64,000 nucleotides of DNA. Origin: Protula sp. h YS-2021 (lineage: Eukaryota; Annelida; Polychaeta; Sabellida; Serpulidae). The translations under genes were made by a program, and so were the position numbers. The stretch lies in contig OX457028.1 of assembly GCA_949752745.1 (NCBI GenBank), positions 6,630,095 through 6,694,094 of the forward strand, written 5' to 3'. Of the stretch, positions 52,185 through 62,056 are shown in pieces (within the stretch, counting starts at the first letter, position 1; each line of letters begins with the position of its first letter). Under the pieces are notes generated by a model, which made no database searches, was not told the origin of the DNA, and was given only the letters and a program-made list of their open reading frames with translations.

Positions 52185-53167
52185 CTTTCTCTCTCACTAA
52201 CCGTTTTTGAGATAATGGTCAGCTTGTGGTTATTGGCCTTGATAGTCACCGATAAGCTCAAGATCACCGAGGTACCTCTTACACAGAGCCAAAGGGTCTA
52301 AATAAGCTCCAAATTGCTATAACTCTAACCGTTTTCGAGATAATGGTCAACTTTCGGCTTTGACATGAGGTCAAGGTAACTGAGGCACCTCTACATGATG
52401 TCTTTGAGTCCCAAAGTCGAAAAAAGTCTGTGAAAAATATCGTCTTGCTACGTCAAATAACGAAAATTAAAAAACATAAAAAACAGTATATACACATGTT
52501 ATAATTGCTCTCATTGTTGACAGCTGGGCGATCAATATGAGTATGCTGATATCATACCACACGCTCAAATTCCCTGATCATAGCGTTTGCCTGCCTTATA
52601 ATTGGACAAATGTTTATTTTGCATATAAAATGGAAATGAATTTCTTTAAAAAATTAGGTAGACCCACTAGAAATGCTACATAATGTCTCTGCCAAATTTG
52701 GTCGTCTCAGCCCTAAGCGTCTAACAGGGGTTTTCGTAGCAAGGTTATGGCAAACAAAAAAATAAAACATACGAAAACTCTTTACCGAATCGTACGAATT
52801 CAATAAACTATCGGATTGAAAATCACCGAGTGTAACTGTTAAAAAAATCATCAAATAATTTGGAAATAAAGTACAAATTTGGCTATGAATACAAGAATAT
52901 TACCGCAATGGGAAACAGAAGGCCCATGATCGCATATAAAATGTATTCTAATACTATCATAAAAGCTATTGCTGTGTATATCATTCTTTTCCTGCAGTCG
53001 CTGACATTAAAAAAATGAGAACGTTTGTTTTTATCCTGTAGTGACCCAGCAAAATAGTCACTGGCATGTTGTTCGTTAGAACTTTTTAGCCCAGTAGCAT
53101 CACTGTTTATGTAGTTATCTGTCGCAGACATGCTACCGTATGACGTAACGTCATTTGCTCGCATCAT
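42190..53167 (-). CDS. SLC18B1-like: SLC18B1-like major facilitator transporter (13 exons, 488 aa)
   Basis: Exons in transcript order: 53,167-52,904; 51,964-51,869; 51,490-51,417; 51,141-50,997; 47,789-47,721; 47,527-47,410; 47,000-46,849; 46,471-46,370; 45,511-45,417; 43,487-43,392; 42,992-42,918; 42,790-42,697; 42,276-42,190. All junction phases agree and no stop intervenes. The order of segments follows the SLC18B1 family, whose members are membrane antiporters of the vesicular amine/polyamine group with about 12 membrane segments. Diagnostic parts are GTFTSRIGVR and GKFTDKWPRT (loop motif A in each half), RVMQGIGYAAF (motif B), GFVFGPIVGS and GAFIGPILGG (motif C in each half), and YGFPDNTDTYGKIGG. 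Length is slightly above the human protein (about 456). The start Met at 53,167 is the least certain point, since the frame stays open upstream. The 3' end of exon 6 and the 5' end of exon 7 rest on phase agreement. Substrate is not inferable. Confidence 0.88.
42523..42632. repeat. (CT)n microsatellite in intron 12 of the transporter gene
   Basis: CT-rich with a few interruptions. Confidence 0.9.
43464..43638 (-). repeat. Tandem repeats of the 5' edge of transporter exon 10
   Basis: About four copies of a 50-base unit containing the first bases of exon 10, its acceptor (TTGCCAG or TTGGCAG) and upstream intron. The copy nearest the exon body (exon start 43,487) is the functional one. The others lie upstream in intron 9. 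Confidence 0.75.
43640..45410. other. Transporter intron 9, no other gene seen
   Basis: AT-rich intron sequence. The open frames here are short and match nothing recognised. Confidence 0.5.
45535..46160. repeat. Purine-rich degenerate repeat in transporter intron 8
   Basis: Built from 'gcgtaacaacgaaaagagga' and shorter related blocks, with no constant period. It gives long stop-free frames on the minus strand rich in Phe, Leu, Ser and Val. These are repeat artefacts, not exons. Confidence 0.8.
48044..48565. repeat. 65-bp minisatellite in transporter intron 4 (about 8 copies)
   Basis: The unit contains 'caccaagaccttccgatgag' and 'tcctgtcacaaaacaatc'. Copies are nearly identical, which suggests recent expansion. 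65 is not a multiple of three, so open frames across it are incidental. Confidence 0.95.
48570..49560. repeat. Dispersed repeat rich in 'caaggtca' motifs
   Basis: Contains 'gaccttgaccatcaaga', 'gaggtcaaaa' and two related halves starting at about 48,890 and 49,020. A related segment is at 52,015-52,440. Sequences of this style are common in molluscan genomes (recollection, not searched). Confidence 0.5.
49750..50990 (-). repeat. Array of exon-4 3' edges with splice donors (7 copies, interrupted by a LINE)
   Basis: Units begin at about 49,754, 49,938, 50,040, 50,148, 50,261, 50,760 and 50,879 and are about 105-112 bases apart; the first is longer. Each contains about 58 bases matching the end of exon 4 (SAYAILVTLYTDDMAQVQ), a GTAAGT-like donor and about 45 bases of intron. 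The real exon end is at 50,997. Some copies remain readable, for example SAYTILTTPYMDDMAQIQ. None has an acceptor of its own. Confidence 0.85.
50372..50747 (+). mobile_element. LINE fragment, C-terminal end of a reverse-transcriptase protein
   Basis: The open frame contains RCLRRILKNFWPNTISNGEL, RRRWRWIGHVCRMD and GKRKRGRPKETWGRSVEKEM, the typical C-terminus of non-LTR retrotransposon ORF2 after the polymerase. The end is followed by a (TAAG)n tail at 50,732-50,747. The reverse transcriptase itself is missing (5' truncation). It has split the exon-4 repeat array. Confidence 0.8.
52015..52440. repeat. Dispersed repeat with (CT)n and (CTAT)n tract
   Basis: Two related halves ('gttttcgagataatggtcaa' and 'gtttttgagataatggtcag') flank the simple tract at about 52,105-52,195. 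It lies in transporter intron 1 and is related to the repeat at 48,570. Confidence 0.6.
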
Positions 53168-53648
53168 CCCGCATCCTTCAAACCGCGGATATAAAACACC
53201 TTTAGACTTAAATAATTTAACCATTTTGTGTTTTTTTTTAAAATCCTGTTTGTATTTGAATTTACGTTTAAACAAGAATTATAACACGGCAATTACTACC
53301 AGCCATAAACGTTACTTGAAATGTAAATTTCATATGTTGCTTTGAATCCACTGTAAATAAAACGTATGCTTCTCCTTAAAAGCGTTATAATTTTACTAAA
53401 CTCTAAATGTTTTTATCTGACAGCTTGTGTAAGACATTGAAAAGGTCACTAAATAGAGGTATGTTATACTTCAGAATAGTAGGTATCAGCACACACAGGG
53501 CTTACATGACTTGGTTTTATATTTAAAGACACAATGAGGGTGTCTTGTATCATCACAGTGCGTGTTTCTAAACACACAATATGACATGACAGTAGTTGAA
53601 CAATGGGTGTTCTGAAGCATATATAATGGGTGTTCTAAAACATATATA

Positions 53649-53694
53649 ATGGGTGTTCTAAAACAGTGACGTCATATTGTCTTAGAACACCCAT
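53649..53694. repeat. Hairpin with TGACGTCA in its loop
   Basis: Arms ATGGGTGTTCTAA (53,649-53,661) and TTAGAACACCCAT (53,682-53,694) are perfectly complementary. The 20-base loop contains TGACGTCA. Partial direct copies of the left arm lie just upstream (about 53,606 and 53,627). Confidence 0.7.
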
Positions 53695-53979
53695 GGGTAT
53701 AGTAAAACAGTGACGTCATATGAACGCCATATGAACGTCATATTGGTGTTATCCTTTAGGTAAGTTAGGTAAGTAATACAATTTTGTTATTTTCATTTCG
53801 AATTTAAATTTTTGAACTAAAAACAACCTGCTTTATTCGAAGAATGATATAATAATTTTCAAATTTGATAACTAATAATGAAGCTGATTAAAGATGACTG
53901 AAAAATAGATTTTCGGAGCATTGAGTAATTTCACTGACCGACTGTCAGCGAATTTTTATATAATATACATAATTTGATT

Positions 53980-54808
53980 GCAATGGGCTATTTCATGTCA
54001 TGGGAAGCTGCAATAATTTACAAGACGGAAGCCCCTTTATTCCATTGCCATGGAATCCCTCAATTTAACAATGGCTCAAACAACATTCCAATGCTTCATC
54101 AGTGTAAAGAGAAACAAGAAAATGACACCTATATTCATGAATATAATGGATCTAGATAGTCTTGCCCCTCGTCACAATTTTCAAAAAATGGTCCAGCTTG
54201 CCGGCAATCCATTTTATTGTTCTTGAAAAAGATAGACCCATTACATCGGTAACATACACCCCAGAGTAGCATAATATTTTTTAAGAAAATACCTTAGTTC
54301 AAAATACATAATTTCTTTTACTGTGTATTATCAAACGTATTCGTCTTGTTATAACAAGGCCTTAGATTACTTGGCGGAATTGTGGCAAATCTTTCATGAT
54401 AATGAAAGCCGGACCTTAAAGAAAGGTTCTTCACTTGAGACTACTCAAGTATTTACAAAGAACTACGAAGCGATCGGAACCGCTTCAGGTATCTTTGTTA
54501 GTATAGCAACTACTTGAATATTACAACTGGTGATCCCAATGGCAAGGGCGGTGAGTGGGAAGAAGAGGCACTCACGTACCCACTGGCTACCATAGGATAC
54601 CAAGTAGTCCCCCTGGCTCCAACTCCATGGAAATTTGTCTCATAAAATATATAGTAATCATGAAATCAAAGCGAAGATTCTCAAACCTTTAATGTACACA
54701 ATGTTTGTGATAGGATTATATAGGCATCAGCCCACTGAATCTTTTTCGACTCCTTATTATAGAAAGGGAGGGATTTTATCCTGGACATCAATGGTAGACG
54801 ACTTTCAG
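53980..54808 (+). pseudogene. START-domain gene copy, broken
   Basis: Three segments match the exons of the gene at 62,057-63,883. The first (about 53,984-54,150) keeps MLHQCKEKQEN. The second (to 54,488) keeps LKKGSSLET and FTKNYEAIGT but has lost about 15 and 9 bases and lacks the acceptor AG. The third (54,714-54,808) keeps ISPLNLFRLLI but has a one-base deletion near 54,770 that leads to a stop. START domains bind sterols or other lipids; this copy is very unlikely to do so. Confidence 0.7.
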
Positions 54809-55059
54809 GTGACACAATTCGGCTAGTTGCTTGCTATTCTGTGGTGGTATATGGATAATGCAAATTTCTAATGTTGTTAAATAGCTGTTAAATATATATT
54901 GAACTTAAAGTTTCCAAAGAATAACATTTTAGAAATAAAATAAAACCTGAGAATTGCGAAAGATTATTGTCAGAATACGTAAATATGTTAAAATTACACA
55001 CCACAACCCATGTGACGGGATTCGACCCCAAGCGCGGCGTTTTCAGATATGGAACCATG

Positions 55060-55560
55060 CTTCGTGTCGTCATATATAACCCTTGTCATCAAGTACGGTC
55101 CGTATTATCAAATACTTCCTTTCTTATCAGATATGGTCCCGTGTTACCAAATATGATTTCGTTTCATCATGTATTGCATCTTTTTACCAGATACCGTTTC
55201 ATCAAATATGTTTCGTTTTATCAAATACAACCCTGTGTTATCAAACACAATGCAGTGTTGAAAAGTACTGTCCGTCTTATCTGATAGCCTCGTATTATCA
55301 TGTTACCAGATATGATCCCATGCTATCAGGTATGGTCCTGTATTATCAGATATAGCTTCGTGAGATCAGATATGCCCTTTGCTATCAGATACGGTCTCAT
55401 GACGTATACCTCCGTGATATCAGATAGTATTCCGTGTTATCAGTAATAGCCCCGTGTCATCAGATATGACCCCGAGTAATCAGATATGGCCTCGTGTTAC
55501 CAGATTTCGCCCAGTGTTATCATATATCGCCCCTTGCTGTCAGATATTTTTATTTTCACA
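55060..55560. repeat. Degenerate minisatellite of about 22 bp
   Basis: 'tatcagatatggccccgtgt' and variants repeat about 20-24 times. Copies are diverged. Confidence 0.8.
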
Positions 55561-56009
55561 TTGTCTACATCGCCGCTTGATTTTCATTTTAGATAAAACA
55601 GGGTGATGTAATGACCCGCCATGGAATAAGGACAGAGTATTTTCTTGCCTAGAATACAAAATCATGCATTGTTATTTCATTATTAAATCTATTGGTAAAA
55701 TTAACTTATCAAAACACCGTTTAATATTTCATCGCTTTAATAACAGTGGCTATATTCGCAAAGTTAACTGTACAGCTAACTAATTCCCTTAACTGCCTCT
55801 TTGACAACCAGAACATCCGAAACTAAATCAATAAATTTACCCTGTTTTTTGGGTTTATAATTATCTTTATGCTTAACAATGCAAAACCACTGTTTTCTTC
55901 CATTTGTTTGGAAAAAATAACAATAAAAACTTTGAATAAAATAAATAAATAAATATTATCATATATCAAATAATTTAGAAATAAAGCAGAAATTCAATTC
56001 AAGATATTA

Positions 56010-56390
56010 ACGTGGTGGGAATCACAACGCCTATGATTTCAAATAAAATAAATTCTAACACTAAGATAAAAGCTTTTGTTATGTATATAATTCTTTTCTG
56101 CAGTCGCTTACGTCACAAAACTAAGAATGTTTGTTTTTATCCTGTAGTGACCTGACAAAATAGTTATTGGCGTGTTGTTCATGACATTCTTTTACTTCAG
56201 CAGCGTTGCTGCGTATGCAGTTATCCGTCACAGATGTGCTACCCCATGACCAGGCGTCGTTAGCTGATATCAGATTGTATCTTACAGACGCCGGATAGAC
56301 GGCACTGTTGGGCTTAGATCTTCTTTTCATCTTACATTGTTTTGTTATATTCCTATTTGTACTTAAATTTGTTATTTTAAAATATCTCAT
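56010..56390 (-). pseudogene. SLC18B1-like transporter pseudo-exon 1, upstream copy
   Basis: The minus strand matches 52,904-53,167 including SLQDKNK and, after a one-base deletion in the TGCAGG codon pair, IIYITKAFILVLEF-like membrane sequence. The donor GTA is changed to TTA, and the start ATG pair is changed. A second transporter copy once began here; no further exons of it were found. Confidence 0.7.
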
Positions 56391-56554
56391 ATTTTTGTTG
56401 GAATCTACTTTATTTGAGTATTCTTTGATTACACCTTAGCTTAAATTGAATGATAAAATATGTTGATAATTCATAAAACATTAGTAAACAAAATGATTCG
56501 TAGTCTTGTGTTAATAAAGGTATACTTTTATAACTTCATTTGACAGCCTGCGTA

Positions 56555-56755
56555 AAGCATTGAAAAGTCCATTCAACGGAGGGTTCCATGTGTAACGCAT
56601 TGAAAAGGACCATTCAATGGAGGGTTCCATGCATAACGCTTTGAAAAGGCCATTCAATGGAGGGTTCCATGTGTAACGCATTAAAAAGGCCATTCAATAT
56701 AGAGTTCCATGTGTAACGCATTATAAAAGCCATTCAATGGTGGGTTCTATGCGTA
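56555..56755. repeat. 40-bp minisatellite (5 copies)
   Basis: The unit contains 'gccattcaatggagggttcc' and 'atgtgtaacgcattgaaaag'. Confidence 0.9.
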
Positions 56756-56759
56756 AGTA

Positions 56760-58430
56760 TATTGCGAGACATTGCGCAGACACAGGGTTTATAAGACTTG
56801 GTTTTTAATGGCGGACAGAATGGAGGTGTTCTACATTCGTGAATATTTAGAAAGTAACGTTTTGTTGTATGCTGCATTGTTGATTTTAATATAAAACATA
56901 AAACTGATTACATGGTACTACTATAAGTCGCATTGCACTACCGTGTGAATTCAGATTTATGTATTTCGTCCATGTTTTCACGTTAGCACGTTTGCCACAT
57001 CCTTCAGCCAAATTATAACTACAACATGTTCTTGAGCTAATAAAAAGGGCTTTTCTAATCATTCCACATCTTCATGGAATTTTAATCAATATGTATAACC
57101 TGAATGTACCAATCTCTACAGCGGCCCTTAAAGTTTGTTATATTATGAAGGCGCGTAGTGATGTCACTATAAGCAAGGAGAAACGAGTAAACTGGAGCAA
57201 TTTAAAATGGTAACGGTAAAATTTCATGTACTTTCTCAAGCATGTTATATAAATTATAGTACAGGTATAGCTGCTCATTAGTGCGCTGTTTAAAGGAGGC
57301 ATAACCTTCCAGCAGCAGTAATTGTGATATAATATACTATCATAAAACCTTGCATGTGATGTTCTTTTAGTGGAAATACATTGACCTAGAGCTCCTTTCT
57401 TTTCTTAATGACCGGTTGACACGAAAGGTGATATGACCCATCGTATTCGCCTAGCTGGGGTTATGGGAGCGAATTAATCCCCCGATTACTACCCCCATGC
57501 CACGATAGGTTGTCTAATAAATTATATTCTTCTAGCTCAGGCAATCAAAGCAGAAGTCATTCCCTGGCTTTTAAATTCTAGTAGGACCCAAACCAGGAAC
57601 TTCAGTGTCACAATATGGTTCATTGTGTTTGCGTGGGTTTAACACCTGATATGTCGTGACTCAGAAGTGAAGCGGTAATGCATTAGACGTTATACAAGTA
57701 TGAAATATATGTTTCATCTGTCTGTAATTTAACTCCATAATGTGAGCAATGTTATTGAATATCATATCCAAAAGAAAGGACTCAGCCGCTAGTTTATTCA
57801 AGCTAACTCTTTATGCTCCGGTTTCTATCCAACGCTGCCCTTGTTTCACATTGACTACTCGCTATTCGAAAATTTATCCGTAACCAAAATTATTCAACGT
57901 TTTATTCCAATGCAGCATTGAAACGCCGAAGTAGCAGCTTACTTTGCACCATTTAGACTCACACCTGCCGCGTTGCCTCAGTGCCAAAAATCAACTGCTG
58001 ACGGTGCAGCTACCATGCTTCTTATCTACAGGCTGGGAGAACAGCAGACGCTAATTAAAACTGCGATCAACCAAAACGCTTCAAGCGTAAAATGTGGACC
58101 AATAGAAAACTATCTGGCCGAAATCATATGTTATTAATCACATATAAAATAGGAACTTATATTTTTAGAACAATCGCAAGTTTTTCTCCGTGAAGACACA
58201 TTAGTTTACAAAACCGGCTCCCTTTAACTAATTGAAAATTAGACGAAAAGTTTGTTTTTCTAGCACAAAAATTTTACTTGTCTCAAAACCATTAAGACCG
58301 GAAGTTACAACCGCCCTTCCTATCTCAGCGAGGTCTATCCCATCCTATATAACCCCAATGCCCAGTCCCTGACATACCTGCTATACTTAACACATAAGTA
58401 AATTTTTAAAGTGACGTCATATTTATAACA
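56760..58430. other. No recognisable gene
   Basis: Read in both directions. Only short frames are present, with no convincing splice pairs and no clear repeat. Confidence 0.5.
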
Positions 58431-58445
58431 CGACTGAAACTCTAC

Positions 58446-59060
58446 GCTATTCACGCCTTGGTGTCCGAGAGGGTCGTTCCTTGTGTTTACGCACTGCTGC
58501 CTAACAAGCCGAGGGACACTTATGATCGCCTGTTTCGCGCGCTGAAGACATAAGTCTAACCGGCGCCATGGTGAACTTCGAGGCTAGACCCATAGCAGGG
58601 ATTTGAGAGGCATTTCCTGGCGTCGAAGGGAAGGGCAGTTTTTATCACCTGTCTCAGAATATTTACCGAATGGTGCAGAGCGAGGGGCTCCAGGAGCGTT
58701 ACAACACCGACCAGGAATATGCCATGGCGATCCAGTGCCTCACAACAATTGCTTTCGTACACGAGCGGTTGGTTGCTGATGCGTTCGAAATGCTGCAAGA
58801 CAACTGTAATAAGGAGGCTTAACCCATTGCAGATTACTTCGAAGATACGTACATTGGCTGATGTTCACGGTGCACGCAAGTTCGCACACGAGCTCTGATG
58901 TATGCAATAGGGGAATGACGCCGACTTGCCGCGCACGAACAATAATGTGGAAAGCTTCAACAGGAACATGTCGTCCTGCCATCCGAATTTGTGGCACTTT
59001 CTGGACTTCCAGAAAGAGGAATACGGCTTGTTCACAGTTATTCTTGGGCAGATTTTGGGT
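58446..59060 (+). pseudogene. MULE-type transposase, decayed
   Basis: Three consecutive pieces read as parts of a Mutator-like element transposase. They contain VPCVYALLPNKPRDTYDRLF; then VNFEARPIAGI with a stop, GSFYHLSQNIYRMVQSEGLQ and AFVHERLVADAFEML; then, after stops and a frame change, PRTNNNVESFNRNMSS and HPNLWHFLDFQKEE. The usual cysteine of the GC.FH motif reads serine. With at least three stops and a frameshift the protein cannot be made. Terminal inverted repeats were not found. Confidence 0.75.
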
Positions 59061-59239
59061 GGTCATTTACCTGAGCCACAACGCCACCAGCACGCCGACT
59101 CTGCTTAACGTATTCGCCACCTCAGATTATGGACTATTTGCGGGCCAATGCCCACAACAACAAGTTCTAAAGTGCCCTCATTTTCGGGCAGAACAGACTA
59201 GATTTTGTACAATTTGTGTAAGTACATGCGTTTGATGTA

Positions 59240-60840
59240 CATTTTGAATCATTTTTTCACTTCGGTGTATATATTTTGTTTCAGTTCGATTGGCGAGGGA
59301 GAAACTAGTCAGGGGGAATAGTCCTAGGGAGAAAATTTCTCGAGGCGAGTTGGAGAGGGGAGTTGCCTAATTGTCGTAGGCATATATATTAAATCAATTA
59401 TAATGATAAAGGTAAATTGATAAGGATAAATTAAGAAACGCTTCTAAGAACATTTCGAACACACGGTGAAGCGCCGTAGTAGTTTTATTCTTATTTAGCA
59501 GAAAAGGCACAGTCTATAAAGATTAATGATGATATCTGTTTCTAACTTGCTTTATTTTTGAAGTGCTTTGAGGACCCCACAGGGCCGGATACTGTTTTCT
59601 ATTATTTACTGTTACTCTGATCGAAACATCCGTACGCCGAAGACACGTTGTGGCTTCTTGAAGCACGTGGCTTTGTAGCCTAAGTAAATGCAAAATCATC
59701 AGCAATAAACAAGATTCAAACAAATAAGACACCAAATGCCAAAGCTCAGAGGCAAAGACGATGAGTAATAGGTATGTTTCACAACGGCATGTCACAAGGA
59801 AAGATAGTACTGAAGTGTCGGTGCTGATCGATTTGGTTAGTAATCACCTCTTCTAGTCATCTTCTTCGTCTTACAAGGCGATATCTTACCGAGCTATACA
59901 AATGATGGTGCAGCGATTTCCATGCTAGACAACACGCGCCTTCATGTGGCTGAAAGTTGTACAAATCTGTTAGTTGCTAATCGTATCCAGATGCCCTCTG
60001 TGCTCAACTGACACCAAATATATTCAGCACATTTGGGATATGCTCGATCATGAAGTTCGGACCCGTCGCCACAAATCATGCGCAGCTGGGATACTCATTG
60101 ATTGCGGAATAACAGAGGAAGTTAGCTTTGTATTGTCCCGATAAGTCAATACATTGATCAAGAGAAGTACACACAAGATATTAGAAACCAGAATGTACAA
60201 CATAGCTTCAAAATGGTATTAAATCACCAAAGCTGTAAAGTTTGAATTGTACTAAATTTTGACGTATTTTTAGCGATTATCTGTGTTGTTGTGAGGTGAA
60301 ATTTTTAGAAGTTAATGAAGAATACTTCTTTAAATATAACAATTTGAATTCGTCTTTGCCTTTTCAGATTGCATATATGCCTCCGTGAGCATGCCATTCA
60401 AGTTAAATAGCAATTTTGAATTTCCAATCATTTACTAAGACTGAATGCCTCACATTCTCATAGGACTTTTCTTTATATTTTCATGGCTTCCGTAAACCAC
60501 AATCTTTTGTGCTTGTCAAACACGAACATTCTAGCAAACTAGCACTTTTTTAAAATAACTTTGCCAGGAAACCATTTAGAATAACCTACCATATAAAACC
60601 TGGCCTATTTCCAAAATGTCTCTTGAAACTTTTTACTGAGGCTTCATTGAATCTTATCATTAAATATTTTTGTTTGTGCATAAGTTGTAACTAAATATGT
60701 AGTAATTTCTATTCCATGATCGCTTACATAAATTTGGAGGAGCATCAGATAAGAAGGCGAGGACGAAACTTTTTCATTTCTCTGCGATGTTTTTCGTACG
60801 CTATTATGATGCTGTTCAGTGCACAATTTCAGTAAGGGCA
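59240..60840. other. No recognisable gene
   Basis: Mixed-composition spacer. Nothing supported on either strand. Confidence 0.5.
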
Positions 60841-60844
60841 GCGT

Positions 60845-61040
60845 GACGTTTTTAATACTAGAAGAGTGGTGAATACACTTACAGTTATTCGTAGTCTGAC
60901 GTTTCTGATACTAGAAGAGCAGTGAATCACTTTTAGTTATTCTTAGTCTGACGTTTATGATACTAGAAGAGCACTGAATACACTTTCAATTATTCTTAGC
61001 CTGATGCTTTTGCTAATAGAAAAGCGGCTGATACGGTTAT
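60845..61040. repeat. 53-bp minisatellite (3.5 copies)
   Basis: 'tactagaagag' and 'agttattcttagtctgacgt' recur at spacings of 53, 52 and 53 bases, starting at 60,845, 60,898, 60,950 and 61,003. Confidence 0.9.
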
Positions 61041-61553
61041 GAGTAGTATTTTTTGACAATAGAAGAAATGCGAATAGGGCTATGAGTATCTACTCATCAT
61101 CTGCATGTAAAAATACTACAGTTTCCTTGTATGTACACTGTAAATTATGGAACTAAAATGAGGTTATCGTCATCACCAGCAAACAGTATTGCCATTCGAA
61201 TATTTGATAAACGTCAAAACATATCAACATTCTAAAGTTTATGTGCATTAAATTCTTCACTAATTAACCAAGTGCAGCGTCATAACAAACCTTGAAATGC
61301 GCATTATATATCATTATCCTTCAAACCTTTACATATAATTGAAGAGCACATGCTGTTTGTGAAAACATCACCCTCTAAAAATTACTTTGGTGTAGTGTGC
61401 TAAAAAGTGGCCGCCCTGTAAGCATTTGTTTGGACTTCAAAAACACAACACAGACAAGCCTCAGATAACACGAAATTGATTGTGTTTTGTAAAAACAACC
61501 CTGATACGCTTCAGATAATACAAGGACTGTTTTATCAAAGTGCATATATCAAA

Positions 61554-61800
61554 ATGGCGCCCAATACAGAAGATGTGGAAACTTCAATATCACTGCTTCG
61601 CAAAGATTTACCACCCAAGGGAACATGTGCTTTGAGAAATAAAGTATGTGTACTTGTTGTTTTTATAGTAATAGTTCTTTTACTACTTTTATGTGTTGCT
61701 GTATTTCTTTCTTTATCGGATAGCGCCAAACAAATTAGGTGTTTCATATCGGGCAGACTATCATTACATACATCTGAATGTGAACCTCTACATCTTTTAG
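61554..61800 (+). CDS. First exon encoding a single-pass membrane anchor
   Basis: An open frame from ATG at 61,554 (context atcaaaATGG) encodes about 30 polar residues (MAPNTEDVETSISLLRKDLP), a basic patch (LRNK), then about 25 hydrophobic residues (VCVLVVFIVIVLLLLLCVAV) and a short Cys-containing segment. It ends at a strong donor (TTTTAG|GTAAGT) in phase 1. This is the layout of a type II membrane protein. It precedes the START gene, but the phases do not join: splicing to 62,044 would give only 25 more codons before a stop. It may be a separate gene or an alternative first exon. The family is not recognised. Confidence 0.5.
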
Positions 61801-62056
61801 GTAAGTCTGTTTTTATTTGCATTCCTTATATTATACATTTTATGTTTCCATTTAAAATTTGATATTTTTAACCTAAAAAGAAACAACTAATTTTGTTTAA
61901 AAAACTGTATAAAAATTTTAAATTTGAAGCAGTAATTGAGTGTGCCGACTAAATATTACTTGGAGATGGTTTTTTGAAAGATTGAGTGAATTCACAAACC
62001 GACGTTTAATATTTTATGTAGTGTGATAGCTTGATTGCAATAGACTATTTTATATT

